A DNA stretch of 64,000 nucleotides from Aporrectodea caliginosa (GCA_020284085.1 JACEVL010000952.1:180001-244000); one strand, 5' to 3'; counted from the stretch's first letter, positions 23,061 through 35,059 are shown. Numbers and translations: made by a program. Notes: generated from the sequence alone by a model not told the origin.

Positions 23061-23203
23061 TCATAAATGATTTATAAAGTAGACGGGCGTGATTCCGCAA
23101 GCGAAGTCTCTCCAGTCTGGGGACCCGTCCCCGGAGATCCTATCGCGGATTCGACCGGTCTGGGATAAGCCCTCTCTGTCACTCGTTATCGGTGCTATAA
23201 AAA
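23061..23203 (-). other. weak candidate terminal exon
   Basis: On the minus strand an acceptor-like CTATTCCGACAG is followed by a 46-codon open frame (FIAPITSDREGLSQTGRIRD, then SGDGSPDWRDFACGITPVYF) ending in TGA. The local GC content is raised. No homolog recognised. It may equally be unannotated repeat. Confidence 0.2.
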
Positions 23204-23385
23204 CTGTCGGAATAGATGGGGCGTTAAGATAAAGAATGTGTGCTTAAGCGAAGAAGATCTCTTTGTCTTAAAGATCAACGTTCAACTGCCTTCGACTGTG
23301 TGGAAGGTCTCACTGCTCAGAGATCAGATTTACTACGCTGGGTATAAAAACATTCAAAATATTATTAATAAAGAATAGTAGTGAT

Positions 23386-23620
<235 letters not shown>

Positions 23621-23631
23621 GCAGTAGGTCA

Positions 23632-23722
23632 TGAATGAATGAATGAATGAATGAATGAATGAATGAATGAATGAATGAATGAATGAATGAATGAATGAAT
23701 GAATGAATGAATGAATGAAAAC
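23632..23722. repeat. (GAAT)n microsatellite
   Basis: About 22 units of GAAT. The same unit tails SINE2 and L2 copies, but no SINE2 or L2 body is attached here. Confidence 0.97.
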
Positions 23723-24290
23723 TGGCGTTTGATTGTTGGGGCAAATAGTACTGTTGTAGAAGTGGCAGTGTGTGCAAACCTCTGGTTGAAGTTTAGTAAC
23801 AGGTGCATTTATCTATATTCTAACCTGATGGTGGCGTTTTTTCCATTAGCGCCATTTTCTTTATTTGTCGTCTTGCAGTTCGTGAAGGAGTTCGATACCT
23901 AATCAAAGAAAACAGAAAATGAACTTGCATTGTATTGTATTTCATTGTGTTGAGCGCATTGCATTTGATGACATTGTATTTTATTGGTTTGGTTTGGTTA
24001 ATAGGCCCACAAAAGTTGGCGAACTCTCTTATGTTTCCCAATAATTTGACCACCATCGCACTCCGCAAAATTTCAAACTCTTGATCCGCCATTTATGTCT
24101 AAACAAATATCTATAGCTGGTCTTCGATTTTTATACAGATCGGTTGTCTTGATAGGGAGAAGACACATATTCACATAGATGATAGACACACAAGACTTAT
24201 CTGTACAATCATATTATGATTGTGATTGATTTTTTTAACTCGTGTACAGCGCCCTTTCCTTCGGCCTCGGCAGTCCTACGGTGCTATACA
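23723..24290. other. gene-free stretch
   Basis: Includes a TGTATTGTATTTCATTG-type A/T/G-rich tract at 23930-24000. No recognised gene. Confidence 0.4.
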
Positions 24291-24295
24291 AATCG

Positions 24296-24665
<370 letters not shown>

Positions 24666-24698
24666 GTTAACTCATCACCTTCATAAGTCGTTTTATAT

Positions 24699-24896
24699 AT
24701 GGAACTGTCTTTAACCTCGATGAAATGTCTACAGAGCGCTTTGCCCCGCCTCTCTACATTTTCCTTTTATGATATTAAACTGAAGTCTAATTTCCAAGTT
24801 CTTTTACCTAACAAGGACCAAATCTCTTGTTTTCTTTCTGATATCGTATCGGAAACACGTCACTACTCCAAAACCAGAAAATTAAGGAGAAAGTAA
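24699..24896 (+). other. 65-codon ORF of unknown nature
   Basis: MELSLTSMKCLQSALPRLST, with FYDIKLKSNFQVLLPN and DQISCFLSDIVSETRHYSKT, ends at TAA. The composition is protein-like but no domain is recognised; it may be a fragment of a transposon gene. It starts just after the (ATT)n array. Confidence 0.2.
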
Positions 24897-24969
24897 TCCT
24901 GTAAACTCCATAGTAATTAAAATGTTCTCGCCAAAATGCCGCGAAAATCAATCCCAGAGCGAACAATTT

Positions 24970-25330
24970 CACACAGTTGACTGTCGATTATAAACAACAC
25001 AATAGTCCATTTAACAAGTTCAAAATCATCCGTTTTTACTCTGTATGAAATCTTTTACAAACTCTTAAAGAATTTGCGATGTTAGTAGTACTAGTTTCAG
25101 GTAACGACACTGTGTGATAACAAAGATCAGCAGCTTCGCCCTCCTTCCTCCAAGCTTGAGAATGGCACTATCTGGCACTACGGCACGGACTTCCAGTGGA
25201 GGATTTATTTTGCGCTGTTACTCGGTTTAACGCACTCACCAATAAATGCAAACACGGAGTGATATTATTAACATATTTCTCGACGTTATTCGTATATATT
25301 GAATCGATTCATGTGTTTTAAAGGTGTCTA
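24970..25330 (+). repeat. local duplication, copy 1 (partner 25865-26220)
   Basis: Both copies run through TTTAACAA..TTCAAAATCATC, CTGTATGAAATCTTT, AAGAATTTGCGAT, TTAGTAGTA, an A-module, an ACGGCACGGAC-like stretch, TCGTTATTCGTATATATTG-like sequence and GTGTTTTAAAGGTGTCTA. The offset is about 900 bp. Confidence 0.8.
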
Positions 25331-25559
25331 TATGACAATTATATAGTAGTTTCAGTTTTACGACACTGTGTGATAGCAAAGATCAATAGCGTCGCCCTCC
25401 TCCTCTAACTAGGCTTATGAAATGACGCAATTACTTACCGTGTCTTGCATTTATATTGCATCGATTTCCAATGTTTTAAAGGTGTCTAAGGGCAGTACCA
25501 TGTCTTATAATTATAGCATCAATTTCCCATATTTTAAAGGTGTCTAAGGAGAGGTTCTA

Positions 25560-25870
25560 ACCAACTACCCATCGAGTCTTACCCTTCTTTGTGAGTGTGT
25601 GCAAAGCATCCTAGAAGTAGCTGGCTACTGACGATGCTACAGAAATTGTCGCAATTACAATTACAATTACAATCAATGAAGAGTGAGAGACCTTAGAATC
25701 TCCCCATCCCATTCATAATCCATTCCCAACGTGTTTACGATACACCATCGCTGCGATATCACTCTACCCTTTTCCTCGCGGTTTTTATGATGAACGGGAG
25801 TGCAGCATGATTGTTATTCGGACTATAAACAGTCTGGACAACGCCCTCGGTAAAAGATGCATTCCGTCAA
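25560..25870 (+). repeat. local duplication, copy 1 (partner 27405-27690)
   Basis: Strongly similar to 27405-27690: CTTTGTGAGTGTGTG, ACGATGCTACAGAAATTGTC, an (ATTACA)n run, CCTTAGAATCTCCCCATCCC, ACGATACACCATC and GCAGCATGATTG occur in order. The offset is about 1.83 kb. Confidence 0.85.
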
Positions 25871-26220
25871 TTATAAATAGCACACATGTTCCTTTAACAA
25901 TTTCAAAATCATCAGTTCTAACGCTGTATGAAATCTTTACAAACTCTAAAAAGAATTTGCGATATTAGTAGTAATAATTTCAGCTTAACGACACTGTGTG
26001 ATAACAAAGACCATTAGCGTCGCCTCCTTCTTCATCCAGGCTTGGGACTAGCACCACCCGGTACTACGGCACAGACATGCAGTTGCTGATGTTTTTGCGA
26101 TGTTACGTGATTTAACGCAATCACTGTTAAATGAGCTCAGTTGCGGTCCTGCTTATCAACATATTTCCCTACGTTATGCTTATATATTGCGTCAATTCGT
26201 GTGTTTTAAAGGTGTCTAAA
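25865..26220 (+). repeat. local duplication, copy 2 (partner 24970-25330)
   Basis: Same landmarks as copy 1, including an A-module at 25980-26070 and a C motif at ~26205. Confidence 0.8.
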
Positions 26221-26398
26221 GACAAAGCTTTAACCAATTACCTTTATTGTTAATCCAATATTTAACGACATCCTATAGCTACAAAGGCTGTTGACGTCTT
26301 TAAAGTTATTGATGTATTTCAGTTCATTTTCTTGTAATGTTCTCATAAGTTTTCTTTCTCTTTTCTCGTATTTGATTCCGTTTCTGATAGGATGTTAA

Positions 26399-26631
26399 CG
26401 CCCGGTGGCGCGTTGGATAACATCTGGCGAAGAGTGCGAGTGGTACCGAGTTCGAGCCCCGTTAGGGCGGATTTGCTTTGTAGGCTGCTATTAGCGCCGT
26501 GTATTACAGGCTGTCTGTTCTGTTAGTAGTTAACTAGTTAAGATTGTTTCAATTGCATAACATGTAAATGTACAGCGCAGTGCGTTTGTCGGGCGCTAAA
26601 TTAAAGAAAAGATATTATTATTATTATTATT
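26399..26631 (+). mobile_element. SINE1, plus strand
   Basis: The head CCCGGTGGCGCGTTGG, box-B-like GAGTTCGAGCCCC, the standard body and 3' end (GTACAGCGCAGTGCGTTTGT) and an (ATT)n tail. A small duplication (TAGTTAACTAGTTAAG) lies in the body. Confidence 0.9.
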
Positions 26632-26778
26632 TAAAGTTTCTGACGGATTAAGTTCATTTTCGTATAATGTCTGTCATCAGTTTTCTTTCTCTTTTCTTGG
26701 CTTTGAATCCGTTTCTGGCAGGATGCTGCGACAGTACAATTTGACACGTGCTTTTTGTCGATCTCTTGTTCATATAAA

Positions 26779-26822
<44 letters not shown>

Positions 26823-26880
26823 TAATATATATATATATATTTACTTATAAAAATATATATCAAAATATATATATACACAG
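26779..26880. repeat. (ATT)n and (AT)n microsatellite
   Basis: An ATT run at 26779-26822 is followed by TATATA tracts. Confidence 0.9.
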
Positions 26881-27240
26881 AGGTGTCATTATTCATTTGT
26901 CTATACGGTTCTTTCCTTCCTTCTTTTTGGCCTAAAGGCTCTTTTTTTACCTTATAAAGGTTCTTTTTATCTCTCAGTCTTTTTATTCAAACATGTTTGA
27001 CCATAAAGGTTCTTTTGATGGCCATAATAGGCTCATTTTCATCTTTTTTTCTTTTATCTTTTATTAATCTTCAAGCCCCACAGGCCTTCCACTCACCTTT
27101 TTTTGTCAAACAGGCTCTTTTAATAACTGTTTTCTCCTCAATCTTATTAGCAATATTTCATAGAATATCACATTCATCTATCTAAATTACCATAAAACTA
27201 TCAATATTATGTAAATGTTAACCAATTACCCACCGTGTGT
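26881..27240. other. T-rich gene-free stretch
   Basis: Contains TTCTTTTTNTCTC-type repeats with AAAGGCTCTTTTT and AAAGGTTCTTTTT phrases at about 26934, 26957 and 27006. The ORF at 26997-27185 is hydrophobic and low complexity and is not supported. Confidence 0.4.
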
Positions 27241-27404
27241 ATCCACAGTTTAACGGCAGCTTATGACAACATAGGCCGTTGCCGCCGACAAAGATTATTT
27301 TTTTGGCATATTACCCACCGTGTCTTATTCTTATAATATTATAGCACCGATTTCCCTGTTTTAAAGGTGTCTAAGGACAGGCTCTAACCAATTACTTACC
27401 CTGT

Positions 27405-27690
27405 GAAACCTTTCTTTGTGAGTGTGTGTAAAGCATCCTTGAAGTAGCTTGCTAATGACGATGCTACAGAAATTGTCGCAATTACAATTACAATTGCAAT
27501 TAAGGAAGGGAGAGAAACCTTAGAATCTCCCCATCCCATTCATAATCCATTCCCAACGTGTATACGATACACCATCACCGTGATATCACTCTTTTCCTCG
27601 CGGATTTTATGACCACCGGGAATGCAGCATGATTGATATTCGGACAATAAACCGGTTGGACGAAGCCTCGTCAAAAGATGCATTCCTTTG
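27405..27690 (+). repeat. local duplication, copy 2 (partner 25560-25870)
   Basis: See 25560. It is preceded by a B motif (27241-27300) whose CGGCAGCTTATGACAACATA phrase recurs at 35432 and 45367. Confidence 0.85.
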
Positions 27691-27785
27691 GAGACGTGCT
27701 GACAAGACGATACCATTGTTAATGGCGTTCATACGAGTCACGTAATCTGGCTTGTTTGTTCTGCAGTTGCGAATATCAATTGTCC

Positions 27786-27940
27786 ACACAAACACAAACA
27801 CACACACACACACAAATACACAGTCACACACACGCATACACAACAGAGATGGGAGCCTAATCGATAAGATTCTAATCGATAAGCTAATCGATTAGACAAT
27901 CAGTTAATTATTATTCTAAACGATTAGCTGTCGCCTGATC
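27786..27940. repeat. (CA)n tract and ATCGATTAG repeats
   Basis: Short CACACA tracts at 27786-27840, then several imperfect AATCGATAAG and AATCGATTAG units at 27857-27935. A related AATTGATTAG-like cluster lies at 28530-28600; the two may be ends of one old element into which SINE2 (28183-28417) inserted. Confidence 0.55.
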
Positions 27941-28182
27941 CGATTTCCAATTCCAACTGATGAGCAATTTTTAGTTAATTCTAATCTTAAATGCATTGAT
28001 TCAAGACATGCCACAGTAATGGAAAAGTGCCATAGTGAGCTTCTGCAGTAGCAATGCCAATAACTGCAGCCTGTGTTGACCAATGTGGGTTGAAGTTGCT
28101 TTGCTGGTTTGTTGACTGTTCTGACGCTTTGCTGGTTTGTTGACTGTTCTGACATAGCAGTTGTGCAGCTATAATAATTTGC

Positions 28183-28417
28183 GGGGCGCGGTGGTGTAGA
28201 GGTATGTTCGGTGCCTTGCAGCCGGAGGTTGCGGGTTCGAATCCACCTCAAGCCGTCGCGTAGGGACCATGGGCAAGTCCTTCACTCGCAATTGCTCATG
28301 CGCTTCGGCGTGAAACTCCGATTCAGTGTCCGCGCTGTATTCGGGAGCGCCTCTGAGTAGAAATCTTGAAGGAGCGCTATATAAATATCTGAAATGAATG
28401 AATGAATGAATGAATAA
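28183..28417 (+). mobile_element. SINE2, plus strand, full length
   Basis: tRNA-like head GGGGCGCGGTGGTGTAGAGG, box-B-like GGGTTCGAATCC, a body with CAATTGCTCATGCGCTTCGG, an L2-like 3' end (CTTGAAGGAGCGCTATATAA) and a (GAAT)n tail. Confidence 0.9.
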
Positions 28418-28609
28418 ACTACAGTAACTTGAAGTACATGTAGTAACTTGCTGTGCTTTGATGAAAATTGTACGACTCATGAAGCAAATAATTATATGTA
28501 TCAATAATTATCGAACTCTAATTCGAACTGGTAATTGATTAGCTGTTGCTAATTCTATTTCTACAGTAATCAATCAGCTACAAGATTCTGCTAATTCTAT
28601 ATAGGGCCT

Positions 28610-28890
28610 ACATACATAAACACAAAAACACATAAACACATACATACGTACATTCATCCATGTATACATACATACACACATACATATATATACATACATA
28701 CATACATACATACATACATACACACATACATACATACACACATATATACATACATACACACATATATACATACATACGTACAAACAAATATACAAACAGA
28801 AACACATACATACATACGTACATACATGCAAACATATACATACATACATACATACACTACATAATTGCATACATACATACATGTTTATTG
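28610..28890. repeat. (CATA)n microsatellite
   Basis: About 280 bp of interrupted CATACATA/CACACATA. ORFs on both strands are artefacts. Confidence 0.95.
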
Positions 28891-29100
28891 ATTCCCATCA
28901 CGAACGCACTATGTCTTCACCGAGCTCTGTGACCCGCCCTTTTGCAATATCCTTTGTACTTGTTGCTGTAACCTTTGACCTCTGATCTGACACGAATTCG
29001 ACCTCGAGGTCATCACCTTCGTTTGGCTTATTTCAGAAAACGAGCGAAGTCAACTGATTTGCATAATCTGGATCAACAGATCGAAAGGGTGTGGTAGGAG
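28891..29100. other. unassigned, moderately GC-rich
   Basis: Single-copy looking sequence with phrases such as CGACCTCGAGGTCATCACC; no ORF of note. Confidence 0.35.
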
Positions 29101-29340
29101 CAATGCACCAATCAAGTAATAGAATAGAAAAGAAAAGACACGAGAAGACGATACTATGCAATACAATGCAAGCCATAAGATATAATACAATATTATACAA
29201 TACAACGCAATGCAATCCAATACAATACTATAAGAAACAATACAATAGAATACAATGAAATGCTATAAGATACAATACAATACACTGCAATGTAAATGCA
29301 TTGTCTTGTACTATTCAGTATTGTATTGCATTGTAGTGGT
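29101..29340. repeat. degenerate (ATACA)n tract
   Basis: AATACAATACAAT-type pentanucleotide-like units with substitutions; changes strand composition to TTGTATTG near 29310. Confidence 0.8.
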
Positions 29341-29344
29341 TGTA

Positions 29345-29525
29345 TTTCTATGTGTCCGACTGGTCATCTGTCCGTCTGCCTCCGTCTGTGTCCGTGTATC
29401 TCCGTGTGTCTCCGTGTGTCTCCGTCTGTCTCCGTCTGCCTCCGTCTGTGTCCGTGTATCTCCGTCTGTCTCCGTGTGTCTCCGTCTGTCTCTGTTTGTC
29501 TCCGTTTGTCTCCGTTTGTTTGCAT
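29345..29525. repeat. ~10-bp minisatellite (TCTCCGTGTG)
   Basis: About 15 units of TCTCCGTSTG/TGTCCGTSTG. Open in more than one frame, so the ORFs are not evidence for a gene. Confidence 0.85.
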
Positions 29526-29689
29526 AAGGAGACGATCCACTGATTTAGTTCTAAGTTTCTGTCACAATGAATCATCTGAATGGAAAAACAAAGGACTATT
29601 TCCGTTTCCTAACACGATTTCTCTCTGCCACAAACAAAAAACAAACCTCTTCTATATCTTCCACCTCCTCTTCCGTTTATGTCTGTCTC

Positions 29690-29737
29690 TGTGTTTATCT
29701 GTCTGTCTGTCTGTCAATCTGTCTGTGTGTGTGTGTG

Positions 29738-29818
<81 letters not shown>

Positions 29819-29820
29819 CG
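29690..29820. repeat. (CTGT)n microsatellite
   Basis: CTGT repeat with a short GT interruption at 29724-29740. Confidence 0.97.
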
Positions 29821-30150
29821 TTTCTCTCCGTCTCCATTCCTATTCGCGTCTCTGCCCTACTGCCTCTTCCTATATCCACATCTGAGTTTACGTATACCTT
29901 TCAGCCTAACTCCACCTCTGTCCGTCTCTCTATTTTCCTCCCTCCCTGTTCAAGTCCCTCGTCGATGACCTGATGGTTCTTTCTCACACGGAGCCATCCA
30001 TTGAATCAGCAAACATTCGAACGAACGACGTCAATGTTTACCTGCCATTTCGTCTCTTACCTCGCTATCTGTAGGTCCTTGGATTAGGAACGCCTCGATA
30101 ATAATAGTCTGTTTAACTAATGATAGCGGATCAGAGATATATTGCTGGTA
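29821..30150. other. unassigned stretch
   Basis: Pyrimidine-rich, then ordinary sequence; nothing recognised. Confidence 0.35.
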
Positions 30151-30155
30151 TAAAA

Positions 30156-30202
30156 GATACTACTACTATTACTATTATTATTACTGCTACTGCTACTACT
30201 AC

Positions 30203-30256
<54 letters not shown>

Positions 30257-30350
30257 ACTACTACTACTACTACTACTATTACTACTACTACTCACCACCA
30301 CCACCACTACTAATGCCACACTCACAACCACCACACCACTACTACTACCG
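30156..30350. repeat. (CTG)n / (ACT)n compound microsatellite
   Basis: ACT, then about 18 CTG units, ACT and CAC units. Confidence 0.95.
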
Positions 30351-30649
30351 AGGGGCTTGTAGTAGCATCCTTATTTTTTACCCTGTTATCAGCTTTAGGC
30401 GTACCCTACCCCATCCCCTGCTAACGGCTTCATACACCATTCATACGCACAGGACACAAATAAGCGATGCATGACGAGCATCTCTCTTTCCGCACCATTT
30501 ACTCTGCTTCATCCTCCGCACTTTGACAACAGCGCCGTAAATTCTCACAGTCGTCGCCACCTAACGGCAGGGAAGTATTTCAAGTTGGCACTGCAGGCGC
30601 CTCTGGCGTCAGCTGATAATTCATTAATGAGCGCATTGATTGCTCTTGC

Positions 30650-31035
30650 TTTTTGAGCCTTTGTGCTTCTGGCTTTTGGTGCTTTTGTGCTTCTGTGTTT
30701 TTTGTGCCAGTGTGCTTCTGTCTTTTTGAGCCTTGGTGCTTCTATCTTTTTGAGCCTTTGTGCTTCTATCTTTTTGAGCCTTTGTGCTTCTATCTTTTTG
30801 AGCCTTTGTGCTTCTATCTTTTTGAGCCTTTGTGCTTCTGTCTTTTTGAGCCTTTGTGCTTCTGTCTTTTTGAGCCTTTGTGCTTCTGTCTTTTTGAGCC
30901 TTTGTGCTTCTGTCTTTTTGAGCCTTTGTGCTTCTATCTTTTTGAGCCTTTGTGCTTCTGTCTTTTTGAGCCTTTGTGCTTCTGTCTCTTTGAGCCTTTG
31001 TGCTTCTATCTTTTTGAGCCTTTGTGCTTTTGGGT
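30650..31035. repeat. 24-bp minisatellite
   Basis: About 13 units of TTTGAGCCTTTGTGCTTC plus TRTCTT. Because the unit is a multiple of three, two plus-strand frames stay open and read LFEPLCFY or SLCASIFL repeats. No start-site or splice context supports translation. Confidence 0.92.
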
Positions 31036-31039
31036 TTTG

Positions 31040-31850
31040 CCTTTTTGCTTCTCTGCTTCTGTCTCTTTACGCCTATGTACTTAAGTCGTCTTTTATGCTT
31101 CTTGCCTCCGCAATTTTATACTTTTGTACTTCAGAATTTTTATGTATCTGCAGTAATTCTGCTCTTCTATACTTTTGTGCTTAAGGGCCTGTTGTACTTC
31201 TGTGGTTCTGTCTTGTTAAGCTTTTGTGTTTATGTCTTTCTTATGCTTCTGTGGTTGCTTCTGCGGTTATGTCTTTTTGCCCATGTGTTTACTTATTTAT
31301 TTAGCTCATTTAAAAAAGTTATATGCCCCATCGTATACAGTGCATTAAGCCGGACTCCTTCGAGAATCAGACAGCCGAGATAAATCGCTTTGCACCGTAT
31401 CCCGTAAGTCGCAAACGAAACTGATAAACCGAAACGCATTTGCATCAATCATGAATGCCCTTATTCACAGGGTTGAAACTTCCCGACCATCGAGAATCCC
31501 ACCCGGGGCAGGGAAACGCGAGGGGTAGCTAAGATCACGTGGTGTTCAGCCAGGCGTGTAGCGGCGCTGAGGGATTTCACCCGATAAAACTCTCGGAAAA
31601 TTGATGGTGATCCAGTGTATATTCGCCACTGTAGACAGCTGTGTCGGCCTCAATGCGTGGAGTAATCAGAGGTGACAGCCTGACAGGGTTTCGAGTTTCG
31701 AAAGAAACGACAACTAAGCTTAATTAGCTTATATTAATGCAATCGATAAGCATTCTTTTGGATAATGTACTGTAGTCAAACATTTATAGAGCGCCTCTAG
31801 TAGAGTGAGCCGTTCAGAGGCGCTTCCGTTAATGGGAAAATTTCTGGGTG
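31040..31850. other. unassigned stretch
   Basis: T-rich decay of the minisatellite to ~31300, then single-copy looking sequence with raised GC (31340-31720) and no convincing ORF. Confidence 0.35.
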
Positions 31851-31855
31851 ATGTA

Positions 31856-32385
31856 ACAAATGCAGCCACAGTGTCGAGGATGTTCTATGCGGCCCCCGCG
31901 TGGTGGGGCTTCTTTGGGGAGAGGGACGCACGAGTCTTCAGGTAACTTTACGGCGACTGATCTGTTCTAGATACGTTTCGGATTCCTACCAAAGTTTCAA
32001 GCAACTTAGCCAAAAGCAGACTCCAACCTCTTTTCAACCAGCATCAGCGACCCCGCACATGTATTACATCAGCTATTGCCTCCCGTGAAAACTGTTTCGT
32101 AATTGTAATCGTAATCGCAATCTCCAAACTTCTAAAGCGCCACTCGAAAGCCAAGACCTAAACTGGTGCCCTATCAGCTTATTCACGCTACGCCACAACA
32201 CCTACAATAGCATCATACCTAAGGCAAACTCTCGATCTCGTAAAACATTTGTCAAACGGATGCTTTATGCTTAAATTTATTTTTTCTCTGTTTCATGAAC
32301 TATGTACACCAAAGTGGTTGGTTTTTCAATAAAGAATATACTTCCTTACTTACGTACTTACTTACTTACTTACTTACTTACTTAA
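31856..32385 (+). pseudogene. CTTA-tailed LINE, C-terminal fragment
   Basis: ATVSRMFYAAPAWWGFFGER corresponds to the segment after the RT core (compare VRATTVSRMLYAAPAWWG in the 44-kb LINE). The rest is frameshifted; the 3' end reads TTCAATAAAGAATATAC and runs into (CTTA)n at 32342-32385. Confidence 0.82.
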
Positions 32386-32639
32386 TATCTCTCATATGGA
32401 AGATTGGAACGACCTGCCAAAGCTTTCAGTGACCATCTACCATGGATTCCTACTTGCCTTTCTGTCATTCGCTCAGTAAGGTCACACGATGTTAATCTGT
32501 GGTGATTTATGCCATGCGATGTATGCCTTTTGTTCTATTCTAGGACCAAACAAAGAACGGCTAATTTCGCTTTATTGGCCAATGTCACGTGTCACTACAT
32601 GCTCGACATCTATCTATTATGAAACTGCTTTGAAAAATA

Positions 32640-32765
32640 TATCATCGGTTTGGATATCATGATATTGGTTTCGATATTATTATATTGTTTTGGATATTAT
32701 CACATCGGTTTAGATAACATCACAGAGTTTTGGATATTACCACAAAGTTTTGGATTTCAGCTGTG
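32640..32765. repeat. ~23-bp degenerate tandem repeat
   Basis: TTTTGGATATTATCACATCG-type units repeated five to six times with changes. Confidence 0.6.
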
Positions 32766-32850
32766 ATGTCCTCAGTTGGAGATTATTGCCAATTAACAGT
32801 AACTTCGATGACCTTTTATAACGACATGGCCTCTCTCCTGTATCAGAGAT

Positions 32851-32976
32851 AGTGTGATTCTCGTTAACGATAAAATGAAAATAAAATGATTTCATTAACG
32901 ATAACTATAATTATAACTAAAAAATATCATTAACTGTAACTATAACTAAACTAAAATCTGTAAGGAGAATCACACT
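32851..32976. mobile_element. 126-bp MITE with 12-bp perfect inverted ends
   Basis: AGTGTGATTCTC at the left and GAGAATCACACT at the right enclose an A/T-rich core containing ATAACTATAATTATAACTA. No target duplication was obvious, so the superfamily is open. Confidence 0.5.
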
Positions 32977-33075
32977 GGTCAAAGACAAAGTTTAGCTTAA
33001 ATGGCCTCTTCTATGGAGAATAGTAAGACCCATAAACTGGTATGATATGGCCCGCCTTGGTCAGGACATAATGCC

Positions 33076-33561
33076 TAGGGCTAAACGAAAATCACGAATT
33101 CACGGAATTCACGGCAACGGTGAATTTTGGCGTTGGCCGTGAAGTTTAGCATTTTCCGTGATTTTTTTTACATAGGCTGCACTATTGTTTTTATATCCAT
33201 AAATTTCTGATGTTAAACAAAACAAGTTGGACCCAAAACGGCCGCTTTGATCATAAATAATGCATTGGCCGAGAACGAAATCATTTTTAGTCAACAGCCA
33301 GATGGCGCCAAAAATAAATTAAACCATTGTATTCTGACTTGTAGCTGTGACATCGTTAATGTTTACTTACTGACCAAGTCACACAATGTCGGGCTAGCAT
33401 AACGTCGTGAAAGGAGTGAAAAGAGTTTGGCAGTGCGATATTTTATGAGCACAATATGACTCTGAATTGGTGCCGTGAATTCGCCGTAAATTTGGCAATT
33501 TTTTTAAGTAGACTATACCGTGATTTTTTCACTTTTTGACCGTGATTTTTGCGTAGCCCTA
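33076..33561. mobile_element. hAT-like element, 486 bp
   Basis: The ends TAGGGCTAAACGAAAATCACG-like and (inverted) TAGGGCTACGCAAAAATCAC match well. They are flanked by 8-bp repeats differing at one base: ATAATGCC (33068-33075) and ATAATGAC (33562-33569). The interior has recurring GTGAATTC/CCGTGA phrases and one short minus-strand open stretch (33109-33294) with LTSEIYGYKNNSAAYVKKI; this may be a transposase remnant but is not recognised. Confidence 0.7.
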
Positions 33562-33589
33562 ATAATGACTTATAAACAGCATCTACGAT

Positions 33590-33955
33590 GACCTGTATGT
33601 CCTGAGAAGGACATAAAGGTCATTTCAGCTGTCGTTCATGAACAATACTGTCCTCAGCAGTAGAGGCCATCACAGTTGCTGCTTACAGGCTATTTTGTCC
33701 TCTTGTGAAGAGGCCATTTCAGTTACTGCTTACAGGCTATTTTGTCGTCTTGTGAAGAGGCCATTTAAGTTGCTGTTCCCAGGCTATTTTGTCCTCTTTA
33801 TAAGAGGCCATCTCGGTTGCTGCTTATGGCTTATTTTGTCCATTTTAGAAGAGGCCATCTGAATTTGCAGTTGATCGGCCATTCTGTTCCTATTTAGATG
33901 AGGCCATCTACACGTATGATCGGTCTGTCCTCCCCTGCAAAGGCCATTCCAGCCT
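33590..33955. repeat. 47-bp minisatellite
   Basis: Five to six diverged units with landmarks GTCCTCTTGTGAAGAGGCCA and GCTTACAGGCTATTTT, 47 bp apart. Each unit holds the short inverted pair CCTCTT..AAGAGG. Confidence 0.88.
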
Positions 33956-34094
33956 TCGTTGTCATCAAATGACCTTGACTTAATCCATGGGACGCAGACA
34001 CACACACGCACACCCAAATCCAGTCCTGCACTGAATCGGATTCCCAATGGACTCATAAAAGATCCAATACAACGACACAAATCCATCCATAAAA

Positions 34095-34465
34095 GGAAGC
34101 AATATGTATATGTATATATGTGTGCATATGTGTGTGTTAGTCTGTGTGTGTATGTGTCTATTTGTGTCTCAATCTGTCTTTGTGTGTGTCTGCCTGTTTG
34201 TCTGCCTACCTGTCCTTACGTCAGTCTGTCTGTCTGTCTGTGTATCTGTCCGTCTGTCCCTCTTTCTGTATTATGTCCGTCCATTCGTCCGTCCATCTGT
34301 CTGTCTGTCTATCCGTCTGTCTGTCTATGTGTCTGTCTGTCTTTTTCTGTATGTTTGTCTGCCTGTCCATTTGTACGTACGTCATTCTGCCTGTCTGTCT
34401 CTCCGTCTGTCATTCTATCTTTTCCTGTCTGTCCATCTATCTATCTGTCTGTCTGTCCGTACGCC

Positions 34466-34497
<32 letters not shown>

Positions 34498-34685
34498 CAT
34501 CTATCTATCTGTCTGTCTGTCCGTACGCCTGTCTGTCTGTCTGTCTGCCTGTCTGTCTGTCTGTCTGTCCATCTATCTATCTGTATGTCTGTCCGTACGC
34601 CTGTCTGTCTGTCTGTCTGCCTGTCTGTCTGTCTGTCCATCTATCTATCTGTCTGTCTGCCTGCCTCTCTGTCTGTCTGTATTCA
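34095..34685. repeat. (CTGT)n-rich array with higher-order repeat
   Basis: CTGT units with interspersed CCAT, CTAC and GTACG. From 34430 a larger unit containing GTCCGTACGCCTGTCTG and CCATCTATCTATCTGT is repeated at least three times. The long Cys/Leu/Ser/Val frames are artefacts. Confidence 0.93.
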
Positions 34686-34689
34686 TCGT

Positions 34690-35050
34690 GGATGGACGTA
34701 ATCTAGGCTTTAGCTGTAGATCCGGTCTGCAAATCTTCCATCGCAACAACAACAGTCATTCGTTCGGTCATTCAACCAGGAGATTTCCGTTTCAATTGAG
34801 TTGCTCTGGTTCCCTTGTTGAGTCTCGACTGGTTCCACGTCCCGCTGTGGTGTCGCCTGCTACAAGCGAACCGCCAAGCTGATGTTTATGGAGCGCATTT
34901 ATTGCTCTGACTCAAATGAAGCCGTTCCCTTTGATTGCATCCGAACGATTTGGTGACTTGTCATAGGGAACGTTTGGAATTCTGAAGGATTACATAGACT
35001 GGCATGGCGGCATATCTGGGGTGGTAAGATAAAAAAAGGTAGGGTATAGT
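34690..35050. other. unassigned stretch
   Basis: Ordinary-composition sequence; the open end of a frame through 34882 (LSCSGSLVESRLVPRPAVVS) is not supported by any other signal. Confidence 0.3.
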
Positions 35051-35059
35051 TAGATTAGA

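Noticed and set aside
23632..23722. SINE2 tail
   Set aside because: The GAAT array has no SINE2 or L2 body on either side, so it is listed only as a microsatellite.
29296..29973. 225-codon Cys/Leu/Ser/Val ORF
   Set aside because: Driven by CTGT and TCTCCGTSTG repeats; the overlapping frames are equally open.
33959..34882. 307-codon ORF
   Set aside because: Most of it is a CTGT-type array; start and end show no domain, splice or codon evidence.
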